From the NCBI RefSeq assembly GCF_905397285.1, contig NZ_CAJPUX010000002.1, forward strand, positions 248,001-312,000: a DNA stretch of 64,000 nucleotides. The letters are read 5' to 3'. Positions 9,641 through 16,452 of the stretch are shown here, piece by piece (within the stretch, counting starts at the first letter, position 1; each line of letters opens with the position of its first letter). The notes below the pieces were generated by a model. The model was not told where the DNA came from. It saw only the letters and a program-made list of their open reading frames with translations, and searched no databases. A program made the position numbers and the translations under genes. Source of the stretch: Cupriavidus plantarum. Lineage in GTDB: Bacteria; Pseudomonadota; Gammaproteobacteria; Burkholderiales; Burkholderiaceae.

Positions 9641-9656
9641 GCAAAAAGCATTCCCG
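9641..9656 (-). promoter_or_regulatory. weak sigma-54-like element upstream of the DUF4142 gene
   Basis: The minus strand reads GGGAATGCTTTTTGCG: GG-N10-GC with a perfect TTGC -12 half but only four of seven matches in the -24 half (8 of 12 overall). The predicted start near 9629 is well placed for the gene at 9578. Confidence 0.28.
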
Positions 9657-9809
9657 AATGGCATGCCGAGTTCCCCCTGGAGCGGTGGTTTTTCTGGCGG
9701 AATTTGTAGCAACTGCCCGCACCCGCTGGCCGCGCCGTTTTCTGCATCCAAGGCGCGTAACTATTGCAAAAGGGCGGAATTTACGTCGTCATCGCAGCAC
9801 GACACGAGG

Positions 9810-9825
9810 TGGCACGAGACATGCG
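9810..9825 (+). promoter_or_regulatory. sigma-54-type element immediately before the topoisomerase start
   Basis: TGGCACGAGACATGCG has a perfect -24 half and 10 of 12 positions overall. Transcription would begin near 9836, only about two bases before the ATG at 9838, so a real promoter here would give a nearly leaderless mRNA. Confidence 0.35.
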
Positions 9826-9837
9826 TGGCGCTGCCGC

Positions 9838-10881
9838 ATGACCACCAATCCTCCCCTGCGCCTGCGTCACGTCGACGACACCGAACCCGGCATCCTGCGC
9901 AAGCGCGCGGGCACCGGCTTCTATTACGTGGATGCCAAAGGCAAGCGGGTGGAAGACGAAGCGACGATCGCGCGCATCCACGCGCTGGCGATACCGCCCG
10001 CCTATGAAGATGTGTGGATCTGCGCGGACCCCGCCGGACATCTGCAGGCCACGGGCCGCGACGCGCGCGGGCGCAAGCAGTACCGCTATCACGAAGACTG
10101 GACGGCCCTGCGCGATACGGACAAGTACGCGCGGTTGCTCGCGTTCGGGTTTGCGCTGCCCCGGCTGCGCAGCCGTATCGCGCGCGACCTGCGGCGCAAT
10201 GGCATGCCGCGCGAGAAGATTCTCGCCGCGGTCGTCACGCTGCTCGATGCCACGCTCGTGCGCGTCGGCACGCCGCGCTATGCCGAGCAGAACCGCACGT
10301 ATGGGCTGACCACGCTCAAGCGCCGTCACGTCGCCGTGCGCGGCAGCCGGCTGCGGTTCCAGTTCACGGGAAAAAGCGGCGTGACGCACGACGTGTCGGT
10401 CAACGATGCACGCCTCGCGCGCATCGTGCGCAATTGTGCCGATCTGCCGGGGCAGCAGCTGTTCAAGTACAAGGACGCCGATGGCGAGGTCCGCGAGGTT
10501 GGATCGACGGACGTGAATGCCTACCTCCAGGAAATTACCGGCGGCGAATTCACGGCCAAGGATTTCCGCACGTGGGCGGGAAGCGTGCACGCGCTTGCGC
10601 TGCTGCGCAAGACTTCCGCGGACAGCGAGAGCGGGCGCAAGAAGGCGGTGGTCGCCGCGATCAAGGCGGTGGCTCAGCGCCTGCGCAATACCGTCGCGGT
10701 CTGTCGCAAATGTTATGTGCATCCGGACGTGCTGGCCGCGTTCATGTCGGACTCGCTCGATGCCCTCCCCGGGCCGCGCGCGGGACTGCGGCTCCGCGCC
10801 GACGAGGCGCGATTGCTCGCGCTGCTCGAGTCGAGCGTGGCCGCGCCCGCCGCCCGCGCGATCACGCGGAAGGCTGCATGA
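9838..10881 (+). CDS. DNA topoisomerase IB (poxvirus-like)
   Basis: 347 residues, the usual size for bacterial type IB enzymes, which relax supercoils through a 3'-phosphotyrosyl intermediate. The N-terminal clamp domain includes KGKRVEDEATIARIHALAIPPAYEDVWIC. The catalytic domain has TYGLTTLKRRHV, FTGKSG, FTAKDFRTWAGS with the conserved Arg, and nucleophile Tyr293 in CRKCYVHPDVL. The ATG at 9838 has no clear ribosome-binding site, but it overlaps (ATGA) the stop of a six-codon frame starting at 9821 behind GAGG, so coupling is possible. Its position among stress genes suggests a role under damage or desiccation (inference). Confidence 0.93.
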   Translation: MTTNPPLRLRHVDDTEPGILRKRAGTGFYYVDAKGKRVEDEATIARIHALAIPPAYEDVWICADPAGHLQATGRDARGRKQYRYHEDWTALRDTDKYARLLAFGFALPRLRSRIARDLRRNGMPREKILAAVVTLLDATLVRVGTPRYAEQNRTYGLTTLKRRHVAVRGSRLRFQFTGKSGVTHDVSVNDARLARIVRNCADLPGQQLFKYKDADGEVREVGSTDVNAYLQEITGGEFTAKDFRTWAGSVHALALLRKTSADSESGRKKAVVAAIKAVAQRLRNTVAVCRKCYVHPDVLAAFMSDSLDALPGPRAGLRLRADEARLLALLESSVAAPAARAITRKAA

Positions 10882-10884
10882 GCT

Positions 10885-10900
10885 GGGCATGGCAATTGCA
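10885..10900 (+). promoter_or_regulatory. sigma-54-type promoter after the topoisomerase gene
   Basis: GGGCATGGCAATTGCA has GG-N10-GC, a perfect TTGCA and 10 of 12 positions. The start near 10911 would precede the GTG of the next gene (10988) by about 77 nt. Confidence 0.48.
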
Positions 10901-10987
10901 TCAACCAGGATGGAGGAAGCCGCTGGAGGACATCGCAGCGGCAACCATTCGAACAACGATAAGACTTACGTAGTACGAGGTCCCCAA

Positions 10988-11536
10988 GTGGAACAAGTCG
11001 TATTTCCGCACGCGCAGGCATCCGGCAGCTGCGCGGCAACGGATTCACCGGAAGCAATTCAGGCTTCCGCCTCTGCTGAACCTTCCCGCGTACATCGACT
11101 TCCGACGCTGCCAAGCGTGTTGCCCCAGTTGTCCCGGCGTGGCCGGCATATCGGGCAGCCCTTGCGTGGCCCCGACCTGCGCCAGACACGCGTCCTGCTG
11201 CACGCGCTCTGCTCGATGCGGCTCGAATTGAGCGCGGCACAGGCGGGCGGTTCGCCCGCCGCGCTGGCCAACCGCCGCGCCGACCTCATGGCGTTGTGGG
11301 AAGAGCGTCCACGGGAAATCTTCACGCAGCCTGATGTCGAAAGCGGTATCGAGGCACGGATCGACGCGGCGTTCGTGCACGCCGAGGCAGGCAGTGCGCG
11401 CGAGGCGGCGGGCGAATTCAAGCGCGCTTACCTGCTGCTGTGCTGCGTGCTCACGCACGCGCGCGACCAGGCTCGGCGCGCCCGCGCGGCAGCGGGGCTC
11501 GTGGCCGGACCCGCCACGGGGCCGGCTGCGGCCTAG
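10988..11536 (+). CDS. hypothetical protein
   Basis: 182 residues from a GTG with ACGAGG 7 nt upstream; the frame is open further upstream but overlaps the topoisomerase gene out of phase. I recognise no family. The first 60 residues are Ser/Pro-rich; the rest looks helical and Ala/Arg-rich (LLHALCSMRLELSAAQAGG, FKRAYLLLCCVLTHARDQARRARAA). No signal peptide or confident membrane helix is seen. The stop overlaps by 4 bp the end of the convergent ParB-like gene. A sigma54-type element at 10885-10900 suggests it belongs to the same regulon. Confidence 0.6.
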   Translation: MEQVVFPHAQASGSCAATDSPEAIQASASAEPSRVHRLPTLPSVLPQLSRRGRHIGQPLRGPDLRQTRVLLHALCSMRLELSAAQAGGSPAALANRRADLMALWEERPREIFTQPDVESGIEARIDAAFVHAEAGSAREAAGEFKRAYLLLCCVLTHARDQARRARAAAGLVAGPATGPAAA

Positions 11537-12180
11537 CGCGGCTTGTGCCTGACGCGTGCCGGGCACGGTCCGATGTAACCCGGCAGCTTGCGTGCCTTGG
11601 GACTATGCGCCAGCCTGACGCCGCGCGCGAGCGCCACCGCGAACGCATGGTGACTATCGAGCGGCCCGTCGATCTCGCGCCGGAAGAAGTCGGCCCACCG
11701 GAAATCCGGGTAGGCGGTCTTGACCTTGCGATAGCCACCCGCCAGTTGAACGAAGGCCTCCAGACTTCGATACGGATCGTCCCGCATGCCGTGGATATCG
11801 GCGGGCAGCGCCTTGAGCGGCTGCCGCTTGCCATGCTCGTCGTAAGGATGCACGAGGTGGTTCCTGACCATATGGAGCCAGAATGCGCGCCACGACAGAT
11901 GATTGAGATCCTCCCGCACGATCGCGGGCACGGTGGCGATGCCCATCTCATGCCACGCGCGCACCCAGTGATGGTGGTCCACGACGAACATCGTGTGCTC
12001 GGGGCCGATGACGATGTGAATACGGTGCCGATCCAGGAACGCGCCAAGGCGCTCCCGTGGCAGTCGCCGCGTGACGTGGATCTTCTGGGAGACGTGATAA
12101 GCGCCGACGGTGATCTGTGTCGGGCGGAGGTGATCGACGGGGACGCGCAGGCAGGCCCCTTTGCGAAGACGGACGGCCAT
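11533..12180 (-). CDS. ParB-like nuclease-family protein (paralogue 1)
   Basis: 215 residues from ATG 12180. It starts with a ParB/sulfiredoxin-like module (LRPTQITVGAYHVSQK..FLDRHRIHIVIGPEHTMFVVDHHHWVRAW) containing a DHHHW motif, and continues with HPYDEHGKRQPLKALP..GMRDDPYRSLEAF and a basic end (SPKARKLPGYIG). It fits the putative ParB-like nuclease family (ParBc_2); catalysis is not proven. The protein at 13887-14513 is a clear paralogue. ATG 12213 is also in frame, but the sigma54-type element at 12228-12243 would start transcription near 12217, and the paralogue's length supports the later start. Its 3' end overlaps the convergent hypothetical gene by 4 bp. Confidence 0.8.
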   Translation of the reverse strand: MAVRLRKGACLRVPVDHLRPTQITVGAYHVSQKIHVTRRLPRERLGAFLDRHRIHIVIGPEHTMFVVDHHHWVRAWHEMGIATVPAIVREDLNHLSWRAFWLHMVRNHLVHPYDEHGKRQPLKALPADIHGMRDDPYRSLEAFVQLAGGYRKVKTAYPDFRWADFFRREIDGPLDSHHAFAVALARGVRLAHSPKARKLPGYIGPCPARVRHKPR

Positions 12181-12227
12181 CGTTAGCTGAGCTGGGTTGA
12201 GCCAATGAGCCATGGGTCAACCGAAGG

Positions 12228-12243
12228 TGCAAGAAGCATGCCC
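12228..12243 (-). promoter_or_regulatory. sigma-54-type promoter for ParB-like paralogue 1
   Basis: The minus strand reads GGGCATGCTTCTTGCA, with GG-N10-GC, perfect TTGCA and 10 of 12 positions. Its -24 half is identical to the one at 10885. The predicted start near 12217 supports translation from ATG 12180. Confidence 0.48.
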
Positions 12244-12298
12244 CGCGCGATCGCTGCAATGATTGCCGCGCGTTGTAAGGGTTACCGTCCCCGATGCG

Positions 12299-12317
12299 CA
12301 TGACGCACCACGTCATG
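12299..12317. promoter_or_regulatory. inverted repeat between two divergent sigma-54-type promoters
   Basis: CATGACG and CGTCATG form perfect 7-bp arms around CACCA. The site lies between the minus-strand element at 12228-12243 and the plus-strand element at 12331-12346, where an upstream activator site would be expected. Which protein binds it is unknown. Confidence 0.45.
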
Positions 12318-12330
12318 GGAAGCGCCGGCG

Positions 12331-12346
12331 CGGCACGATCCTTGCG
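12331..12346 (+). promoter_or_regulatory. sigma-54-type promoter for the short-chain dehydrogenase operon
   Basis: CGGCACGATCCTTGCG has GG-N10-GC, a -24 half matching at six of seven positions and an intact TTGC. The start near 12357 leaves a leader of about 70 nt to ATG 12428. Confidence 0.5.
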
Positions 12347-12378
12347 CAATGATCGTTGCGCAAGGATCGTTGCGCAAT
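12337..12378. repeat. three 14-bp direct repeats containing TTGCGCAA
   Basis: GATCCTTGCGCAAT, GATCGTTGCGCAAG and GATCGTTGCGCAAT follow one another exactly. Each holds the palindrome TTGCGCAA. They overlap the -12 half of the sigma54-type promoter and the predicted start, so they could be an operator. Two copies of GTCCATCCCT follow at 12381-12400. Confidence 0.85.
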
Positions 12379-12427
12379 TCGTCCATCCCTGTCCATCCCT
12401 CACCGCATTCATTAGCGAGACGTATCC

Positions 12428-13321
12428 ATGGCCACGCGAGATCAGTCTACCGCCCTCAACGCCGAAACCGCTCCCAGGGAGGTGCCTGCCCAACATCAGG
12501 ACCGTCAGCCGGGCATCGAGGGAAACATGCGCCCGGTACCGGATAGCGGGGCCGACGACTACGTCGGCAGCGGCCGCCTGGCGGGCAAGCGCGCGCTCGT
12601 CACCGGCGGTGACAGCGGCATCGGCCGTGCCGTGGCGGTGGCGTTCGCCCGGGAGGGCGCGGACGTGGCGATCGCCTACCTCGACGAGCACGAGGACGCG
12701 CGCGAAACCGTCCGGCTCATCGAGGCCGCCGGCCGCAAGGCGCTCGCCATCGCGGGAGACCTCGGCGATATCGGGCACGTGGATGCGATGGCGAAGCAGG
12801 TGCTGGACACCTTCGGCGAAGTCGACATCCTCGTGAACAACGCCGCCGAACAGCATCCGCAGGATTCCATCGAGGACATCGACCCCCATCAGCTCGAGGC
12901 CACGTTCCGCACGAACATCTTCTCGATGTTCCACGTCACGCGCGCGCTGCTGCCACATCTTCGGGAGCGCGGCGCGATCATCAACACCACCTCGGTCACG
13001 GCCTATCGCGGCAGCCCGCATCTGTTGGACTACTCGTCGACGAAAGGCGCGATCGTTGCCTTCACGCGCTCCCTCGCGCTGCAGATCGTCAAGCGTGGCA
13101 TCCGCGTGAACGGCATTGCTCCCGGACCGATCTGGACGCCGCTGATTCCTTCGACGTTCACCGCCGAGGAGGTCGCGGAATTCGGCAAGAAGACGCCGAT
13201 GGGCCGACCCGGCCAGCCTTACGAGGTGGCCGCGGGCTACGTGTTTCTGGCCTCGGACGCCGCGAGCTACATCACGGGACAGGTCCTGCATATCAACGGC
13301 GGGGAAATCGTCAATGCCTGA
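12428..13321 (+). CDS. NAD(P)-dependent short-chain dehydrogenase, YghA/YhdF type
   Basis: 297 residues. A roughly 45-residue N-terminal extension precedes the Rossmann fold, as in the stress-associated YghA/YhdF subgroup. Cofactor motif TGGDSGIGRA, NNAAEQHP, the catalytic Ser in NTTSVTAYRG and the YSSTK catalytic pair are all present. It should oxidise or reduce a small alcohol or aldehyde; the substrate is unknown. Its stop overlaps the beginning of an open frame leading into the next gene (13362), and with 13887 it likely forms an operon behind the sigma54-type promoter and the 14-bp repeats. Confidence 0.92.
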   Translation: MATRDQSTALNAETAPREVPAQHQDRQPGIEGNMRPVPDSGADDYVGSGRLAGKRALVTGGDSGIGRAVAVAFAREGADVAIAYLDEHEDARETVRLIEAAGRKALAIAGDLGDIGHVDAMAKQVLDTFGEVDILVNNAAEQHPQDSIEDIDPHQLEATFRTNIFSMFHVTRALLPHLRERGAIINTTSVTAYRGSPHLLDYSSTKGAIVAFTRSLALQIVKRGIRVNGIAPGPIWTPLIPSTFTAEEVAEFGKKTPMGRPGQPYEVAAGYVFLASDAASYITGQVLHINGGEIVNA

Positions 13322-13361
13322 CGATCTCTCCGAAACAGCCAACACGCCAAAGGGAGCCATC

Positions 13362-13880
13362 ATGTCATCGATCGTAGCCGGACGCTTCGCGTCCACCGCG
13401 GAGGCAGAGGAAGTTGCGCGCAAGCTCTACGAGCGCGGCTTCTCGGTGTGGGACGTGTCCATCATGTCGGTCGGCGCGCGCGGCGATGCGCGGAGCGGCG
13501 TCATGCTCGCCGCCCGCGCCAAGGGCGAACGCCGCGACGAGGCCACCGAGGTCATGCGTGACGGCGGCGGCAAAGACGTCGAACACGCGGAAGGCAAATG
13601 GGAGGGCGGACAGTGGGTGGACTTCGACGCCGCGACGATGGATGCCACCGAGGACGCCTCCATAAATGCCACTACAGGCGCCGATGCCGAAGGCGAGCCG
13701 TGGCCGGTGCCCCTCGCCAGCGCGACCCATGGTCAGGGTCAAGACGACGGCAAGGCCGCGGCGCATCCGCACGCGAAGCCGGTCGCCGAGGAAGCCGTCG
13801 CGCTGGACAGCACGGGCAACGAAGATCCCGGCAGCGAGCTCGAGCACTTCGTCGATAACCAGGTCTCTCGCCATAGCTGA
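13362..13880 (+). CDS. AGRF-motif soluble protein (paralogue of the 4368 product)
   Basis: 172 residues from ATG 13362, behind AAAGGGAGCC. The N-terminus MSSIVAGRFASTAEAEEVARKL..GFSVWDVSIMSV and the following GVMLAARA..DVEHAEGKWEGGQWVDFD match the two ends of the 4368-4973 protein, but the Gly-rich membrane core between them is missing. The C-terminal third is acidic and low-complexity. It looks like the soluble half of a paralogue pair. An upstream in-frame ATG at 13314 overlaps the dehydrogenase stop but has no better ribosome-binding site. Function unknown. Confidence 0.82.
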   Translation: MSSIVAGRFASTAEAEEVARKLYERGFSVWDVSIMSVGARGDARSGVMLAARAKGERRDEATEVMRDGGGKDVEHAEGKWEGGQWVDFDAATMDATEDASINATTGADAEGEPWPVPLASATHGQGQDDGKAAAHPHAKPVAEEAVALDSTGNEDPGSELEHFVDNQVSRHS

Positions 13881-13886
13881 CCCACG

Positions 13887-14513
13887 ATGGCGAAGCCGAA
13901 GCATGAGATGGCGGACCTCGCCACGCTGCGTCCGACTCAACTGACGCTAGGCCTCTATCAGGTTCGCCACAAGATGGACGTCTCGGCGCGGCCGCGCGGC
14001 GCCGGTGGCCTGCGCCGGTTCCTGCGCAGCCATCGCATCCGCGCGATTCGTGGCCCGGGCGGCGGTTTGTACATCGCCGATCATCACCACTGGGCGCGCG
14101 CGTGGCTGGAGCTCGGCTGGCGGCGCGCGCCGGTATCGGTGGACCTCGACCTGAGCGACCTCGACGTGGACGCGTTCTGGAAGCGCATGGATCAACTGGG
14201 CCACGTGCATGCCTACGACGAACACGGCGACAAGCTCGGCGTCGATGCGCTGCCGCCTAACGTGCTGGGCATGCGGGACGATGCCTATCGCAGTCTCGCG
14301 GCCTTCACGCGAGACGCGGGCGCCTACCGCAAGCCCGGCAATGCCTATGGCGATTTTTCGTGGGCGGGTTTCCTGCGCAAGTACGTGCGCGAGGACATGC
14401 ACAGCATCGCCGGCTTTGCGCGCGCGCTGTCGCTGTCCATCGAGCTCGCGCGGAGCAACAAGGCGCGCAAGCTCCCTGGATTCATCGGGAAGTGCGGCAC
14501 GCGCGAGGCTTAG
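13887..14513 (+). CDS. ParB-like nuclease-family protein (paralogue 2)
   Basis: 208 residues. It has the same order of motifs as the 11533-12180 product: LRPTQLTLGLYQVRHKMD, FLRSHRIRAIRGPGGGLYIADHHHWARAW, HAYDEHGDKLGVDALP, GMRDDAYRSLAAF and ARKLPGFIGKCG. The DHHHW core is therefore under constraint. It starts 6 bp after the AGRF gene and is probably translated from the dehydrogenase transcript. The two copies flank the dehydrogenase and AGRF genes in opposite orientation. The ParB-fold nuclease or nucleotide-hydrolysing role is only a family-level assignment. Confidence 0.83.
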   Translation: MAKPKHEMADLATLRPTQLTLGLYQVRHKMDVSARPRGAGGLRRFLRSHRIRAIRGPGGGLYIADHHHWARAWLELGWRRAPVSVDLDLSDLDVDAFWKRMDQLGHVHAYDEHGDKLGVDALPPNVLGMRDDAYRSLAAFTRDAGAYRKPGNAYGDFSWAGFLRKYVREDMHSIAGFARALSLSIELARSNKARKLPGFIGKCGTREA

Positions 14514-14573
14514 CGCAGGGCGCCGGGTGCATTCAGCCCAACAGCTAGCCCAACAGCTTCCATATAAACGAAG

Positions 14574-14594
14574 CGCCCCGCTTCGAGCGGGGCG
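14574..14594 (-). terminator. stem-loop terminator between convergent genes
   Basis: CGCCCCGCT and AGCGGGGCG pair over 9 bp with a TCG loop. Read on the minus strand it is followed by CTTCGTTTATAT, a modest T-rich tail, so it best serves the DUF3309-DUF3008 transcript; it may also stop the plus-strand ParB-like operon. Confidence 0.6.
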
Positions 14595-14627
14595 TGGCTT
14601 GCAGCGGCGCAGCTTGGGCGTGGGGCG

Positions 14628-14816
14628 CTAGCCCTTCGACTTGTGCTGGGGCTTGCCCTTCTGCTTCGTGTGCGCCATGTCCTTGAGCTCTTTTTCGCTC
14701 ATGGAGTCGTACATCGAGCGCGATGCGCCCTTCAGCGCGCCGGCCTTCTTGTCGCCGCGCTTGGCCGACAGCGCCGCGCCTGCGGCCATTTGCTGTGCTT
14801 TCGATTTTGCTGGCAT
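14628..14816 (-). CDS. DUF3008 family small hydrophilic protein
   Basis: 62 residues. The sequence MPAKSKAQQMAAGAALSAKRG, then LKGASRSMYDSMSEKELKDMAHTKQKGKP, is characteristic of DUF3008, a Lys-rich protein family with no known activity. It has no membrane segment. GGAGATCGGT precedes the ATG. It lies 40 bp downstream of the DUF3309 gene on the same strand and is probably co-transcribed with it. Such proteins are common in stress gene clusters of proteobacteria (family knowledge). Confidence 0.85.
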   Translation of the reverse strand: MPAKSKAQQMAAGAALSAKRGDKKAGALKGASRSMYDSMSEKELKDMAHTKQKGKPQHKSKG

Positions 14817-14856
14817 ACCGATCTCCTTCAGGCTTCGCCGAGTCTCTCGCGAGTCG

Positions 14857-15015
14857 TTATATCCTGCCCAGTACCACGAGCAGAACCACGATCACGACGA
14901 TGAGGCCAAGGCCGCTGCTCGGCCAATAGCCCCAGCCGCTGCTATACGGCCACGCGGGGAGCGCGCCAATCAGCAGCAGGATCAGAATGATCAAAAGAAT
15001 GGTGCCGATTCCCAT
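14857..15015 (-). CDS. DUF3309 family small membrane protein
   Basis: 52 residues: MGIGTILLIILILLLIGALPAW, a short YSSGWGYWPSSG turn, then a second hydrophobic stretch LGLIVVIVVLLVVLGRI. This two-helix hairpin is the DUF3309 pattern. AGGAGAGCTTCC lies right before the ATG. The frame stays open far upstream, but that part is antisense to nothing recognisable and follows the stop of the alcohol dehydrogenase. Probably an inner-membrane stress peptide; function unknown. Confidence 0.85.
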   Translation of the reverse strand: MGIGTILLIILILLLIGALPAWPYSSGWGYWPSSGLGLIVVIVVLLVVLGRI

Positions 15016-15197
15016 GGAAGCTCTCCTGTTCTTGTCATGTCTCAAGAGTAGGACAGCCCCATTCGCGCAAGTGGCGGGAAGGGACTGAAAACGCTGTAGG
15101 AATCGGACGACGCGCCCGGCCAACCGCCAGAAAACAGGCCAGAAAACCGGCCAGAAAAACCGGCCGGACAACCGGCGGGAAAACCTCGGGGAACCCC

Positions 15198-16355
15198 TCA
15201 GTAAGCCGCGCTGTAGATCTCGAATGCGTCGCGCTCGGTGACCTCGCGCGGGTTGTTCACGAGCAGGCGGGTCTGCAGCATGGCATCGCTGGCCAGCCGC
15301 GAAATGTCGTTCTCCTTCACGCCAACTTCCCGCAGCGTACGCGGAATGCCGGTGGCTTCGATCAGTCCCTCGACATGACGGATCAACGCGGCCGTCTTCG
15401 TCTCGCAACTGCCTGTCGTGCCCGGTATGACGACGTCCGCCAGTTCCGAGTACAGGCGGCTCGCATCGCGCGCGTTGAACTTCATCACATGCGGCAGCAC
15501 CAGCGCGTTGGACAGGCCGTGCGGCACGTGGAAAATGCCGCCGATCGGATACGCGAGCGCATGCACGGCCGCCACGGGCGCATTGGCGAATGCCTGCCCC
15601 GCGAACATCGCGCCGACTAGCATCGCTTCGCGCGCGCCGCGGTCGTTGCCGTTGTCGCACGCGAGCATCACGTTGCGCGAGAGCAGATCGAGCGCGCGAA
15701 CGGCAAGCATGTCGGAGATCGGGTTTTTCAGGTGCGCGCTCGTATAGGCCTCGATCGCATGGACCATTGCGTCGATGCCCGTGGCCGCCGTGGCCGCGCG
15801 GGGCAGGCCCAGCGTCAGTTCCGCATCGAGAATCGCGATATCGGCGTAGAGCTGCGGCGAAACGACCCCCATCTTGGTGGTTTCGCCTGTCGTGACGATC
15901 GACACCGCGGTGACTTCGGAGCCCGTGCCCGCAGTGGTCGGAATCTGCGCGAGCGGCAGCCGCATGCCCGTGACCTTGCGCACGCCGTACATGTCCTTCA
16001 GCGATTGCGTCGCGGGCAGCAGCACGGCGATGAGCTTGGCGACATCCATCGACGAGCCGCCGCCCAGGCCGATGATCGCTTCCGCGCGCGCGGCTCGCGC
16101 GCGTTCGGTCGCTTCCAGCACGACGTGCTCGGGCGGATCGGCGACCACATCGTCGATAACGGTGACTTCCCAGTCGTGACGGGCGAGGTCCTCCAGCGCC
16201 GGCACGAGCAGCCCGCTCTTCGACAGAAAGCCGTCGGTCACGACGACGAGTCGGCGCGCCGTCGGCCACGATTCGCGCAACAGCGCGCCAAGCCGGCGCG
16301 CGGCGCCGTATTCGACGACGATGCTCGGCACCGTCTGGAAGCGGAATGGGTTCAT
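15198..16355 (-). CDS. iron-containing alcohol dehydrogenase
   Basis: 385 residues, typical for group III (Fe-dependent) alcohol dehydrogenases. The NAD-binding part has IIGLGGGSSMDVAK; the metal site is formed around GIDAMVHAIEAY, VAAVHALAYPIGGIFHVPHG, with the expected His residues. It should interconvert an alcohol or hydroxyacid and an aldehyde. Just upstream on the same strand is a succinate-semialdehyde dehydrogenase, so 4-hydroxybutyrate to succinate semialdehyde to succinate is an attractive pathway (inference). ATG 16355 has GGAGACAGC upstream; 97 bp separate it from the preceding gene. Confidence 0.92.
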   Translation of the reverse strand: MNPFRFQTVPSIVVEYGAARRLGALLRESWPTARRLVVVTDGFLSKSGLLVPALEDLARHDWEVTVIDDVVADPPEHVVLEATERARAARAEAIIGLGGGSSMDVAKLIAVLLPATQSLKDMYGVRKVTGMRLPLAQIPTTAGTGSEVTAVSIVTTGETTKMGVVSPQLYADIAILDAELTLGLPRAATAATGIDAMVHAIEAYTSAHLKNPISDMLAVRALDLLSRNVMLACDNGNDRGAREAMLVGAMFAGQAFANAPVAAVHALAYPIGGIFHVPHGLSNALVLPHVMKFNARDASRLYSELADVVIPGTTGSCETKTAALIRHVEGLIEATGIPRTLREVGVKENDISRLASDAMLQTRLLVNNPREVTERDAFEIYSAAY

Positions 16356-16452
16356 GCTGTCTCCAAAATCTGTCTTGTCGGCCGTCTTGTCGTGGTGAGC
16401 GCATCGGACAGGCCCGCACAGTATGCACCGGCCGGCCCGATACGGTCCGCCA

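Noticed and set aside
12337..12378. Short repeats as a CRISPR array
   Set aside because: Three 14-bp units with no spacers and no cas genes; better read as an operator-type direct repeat.
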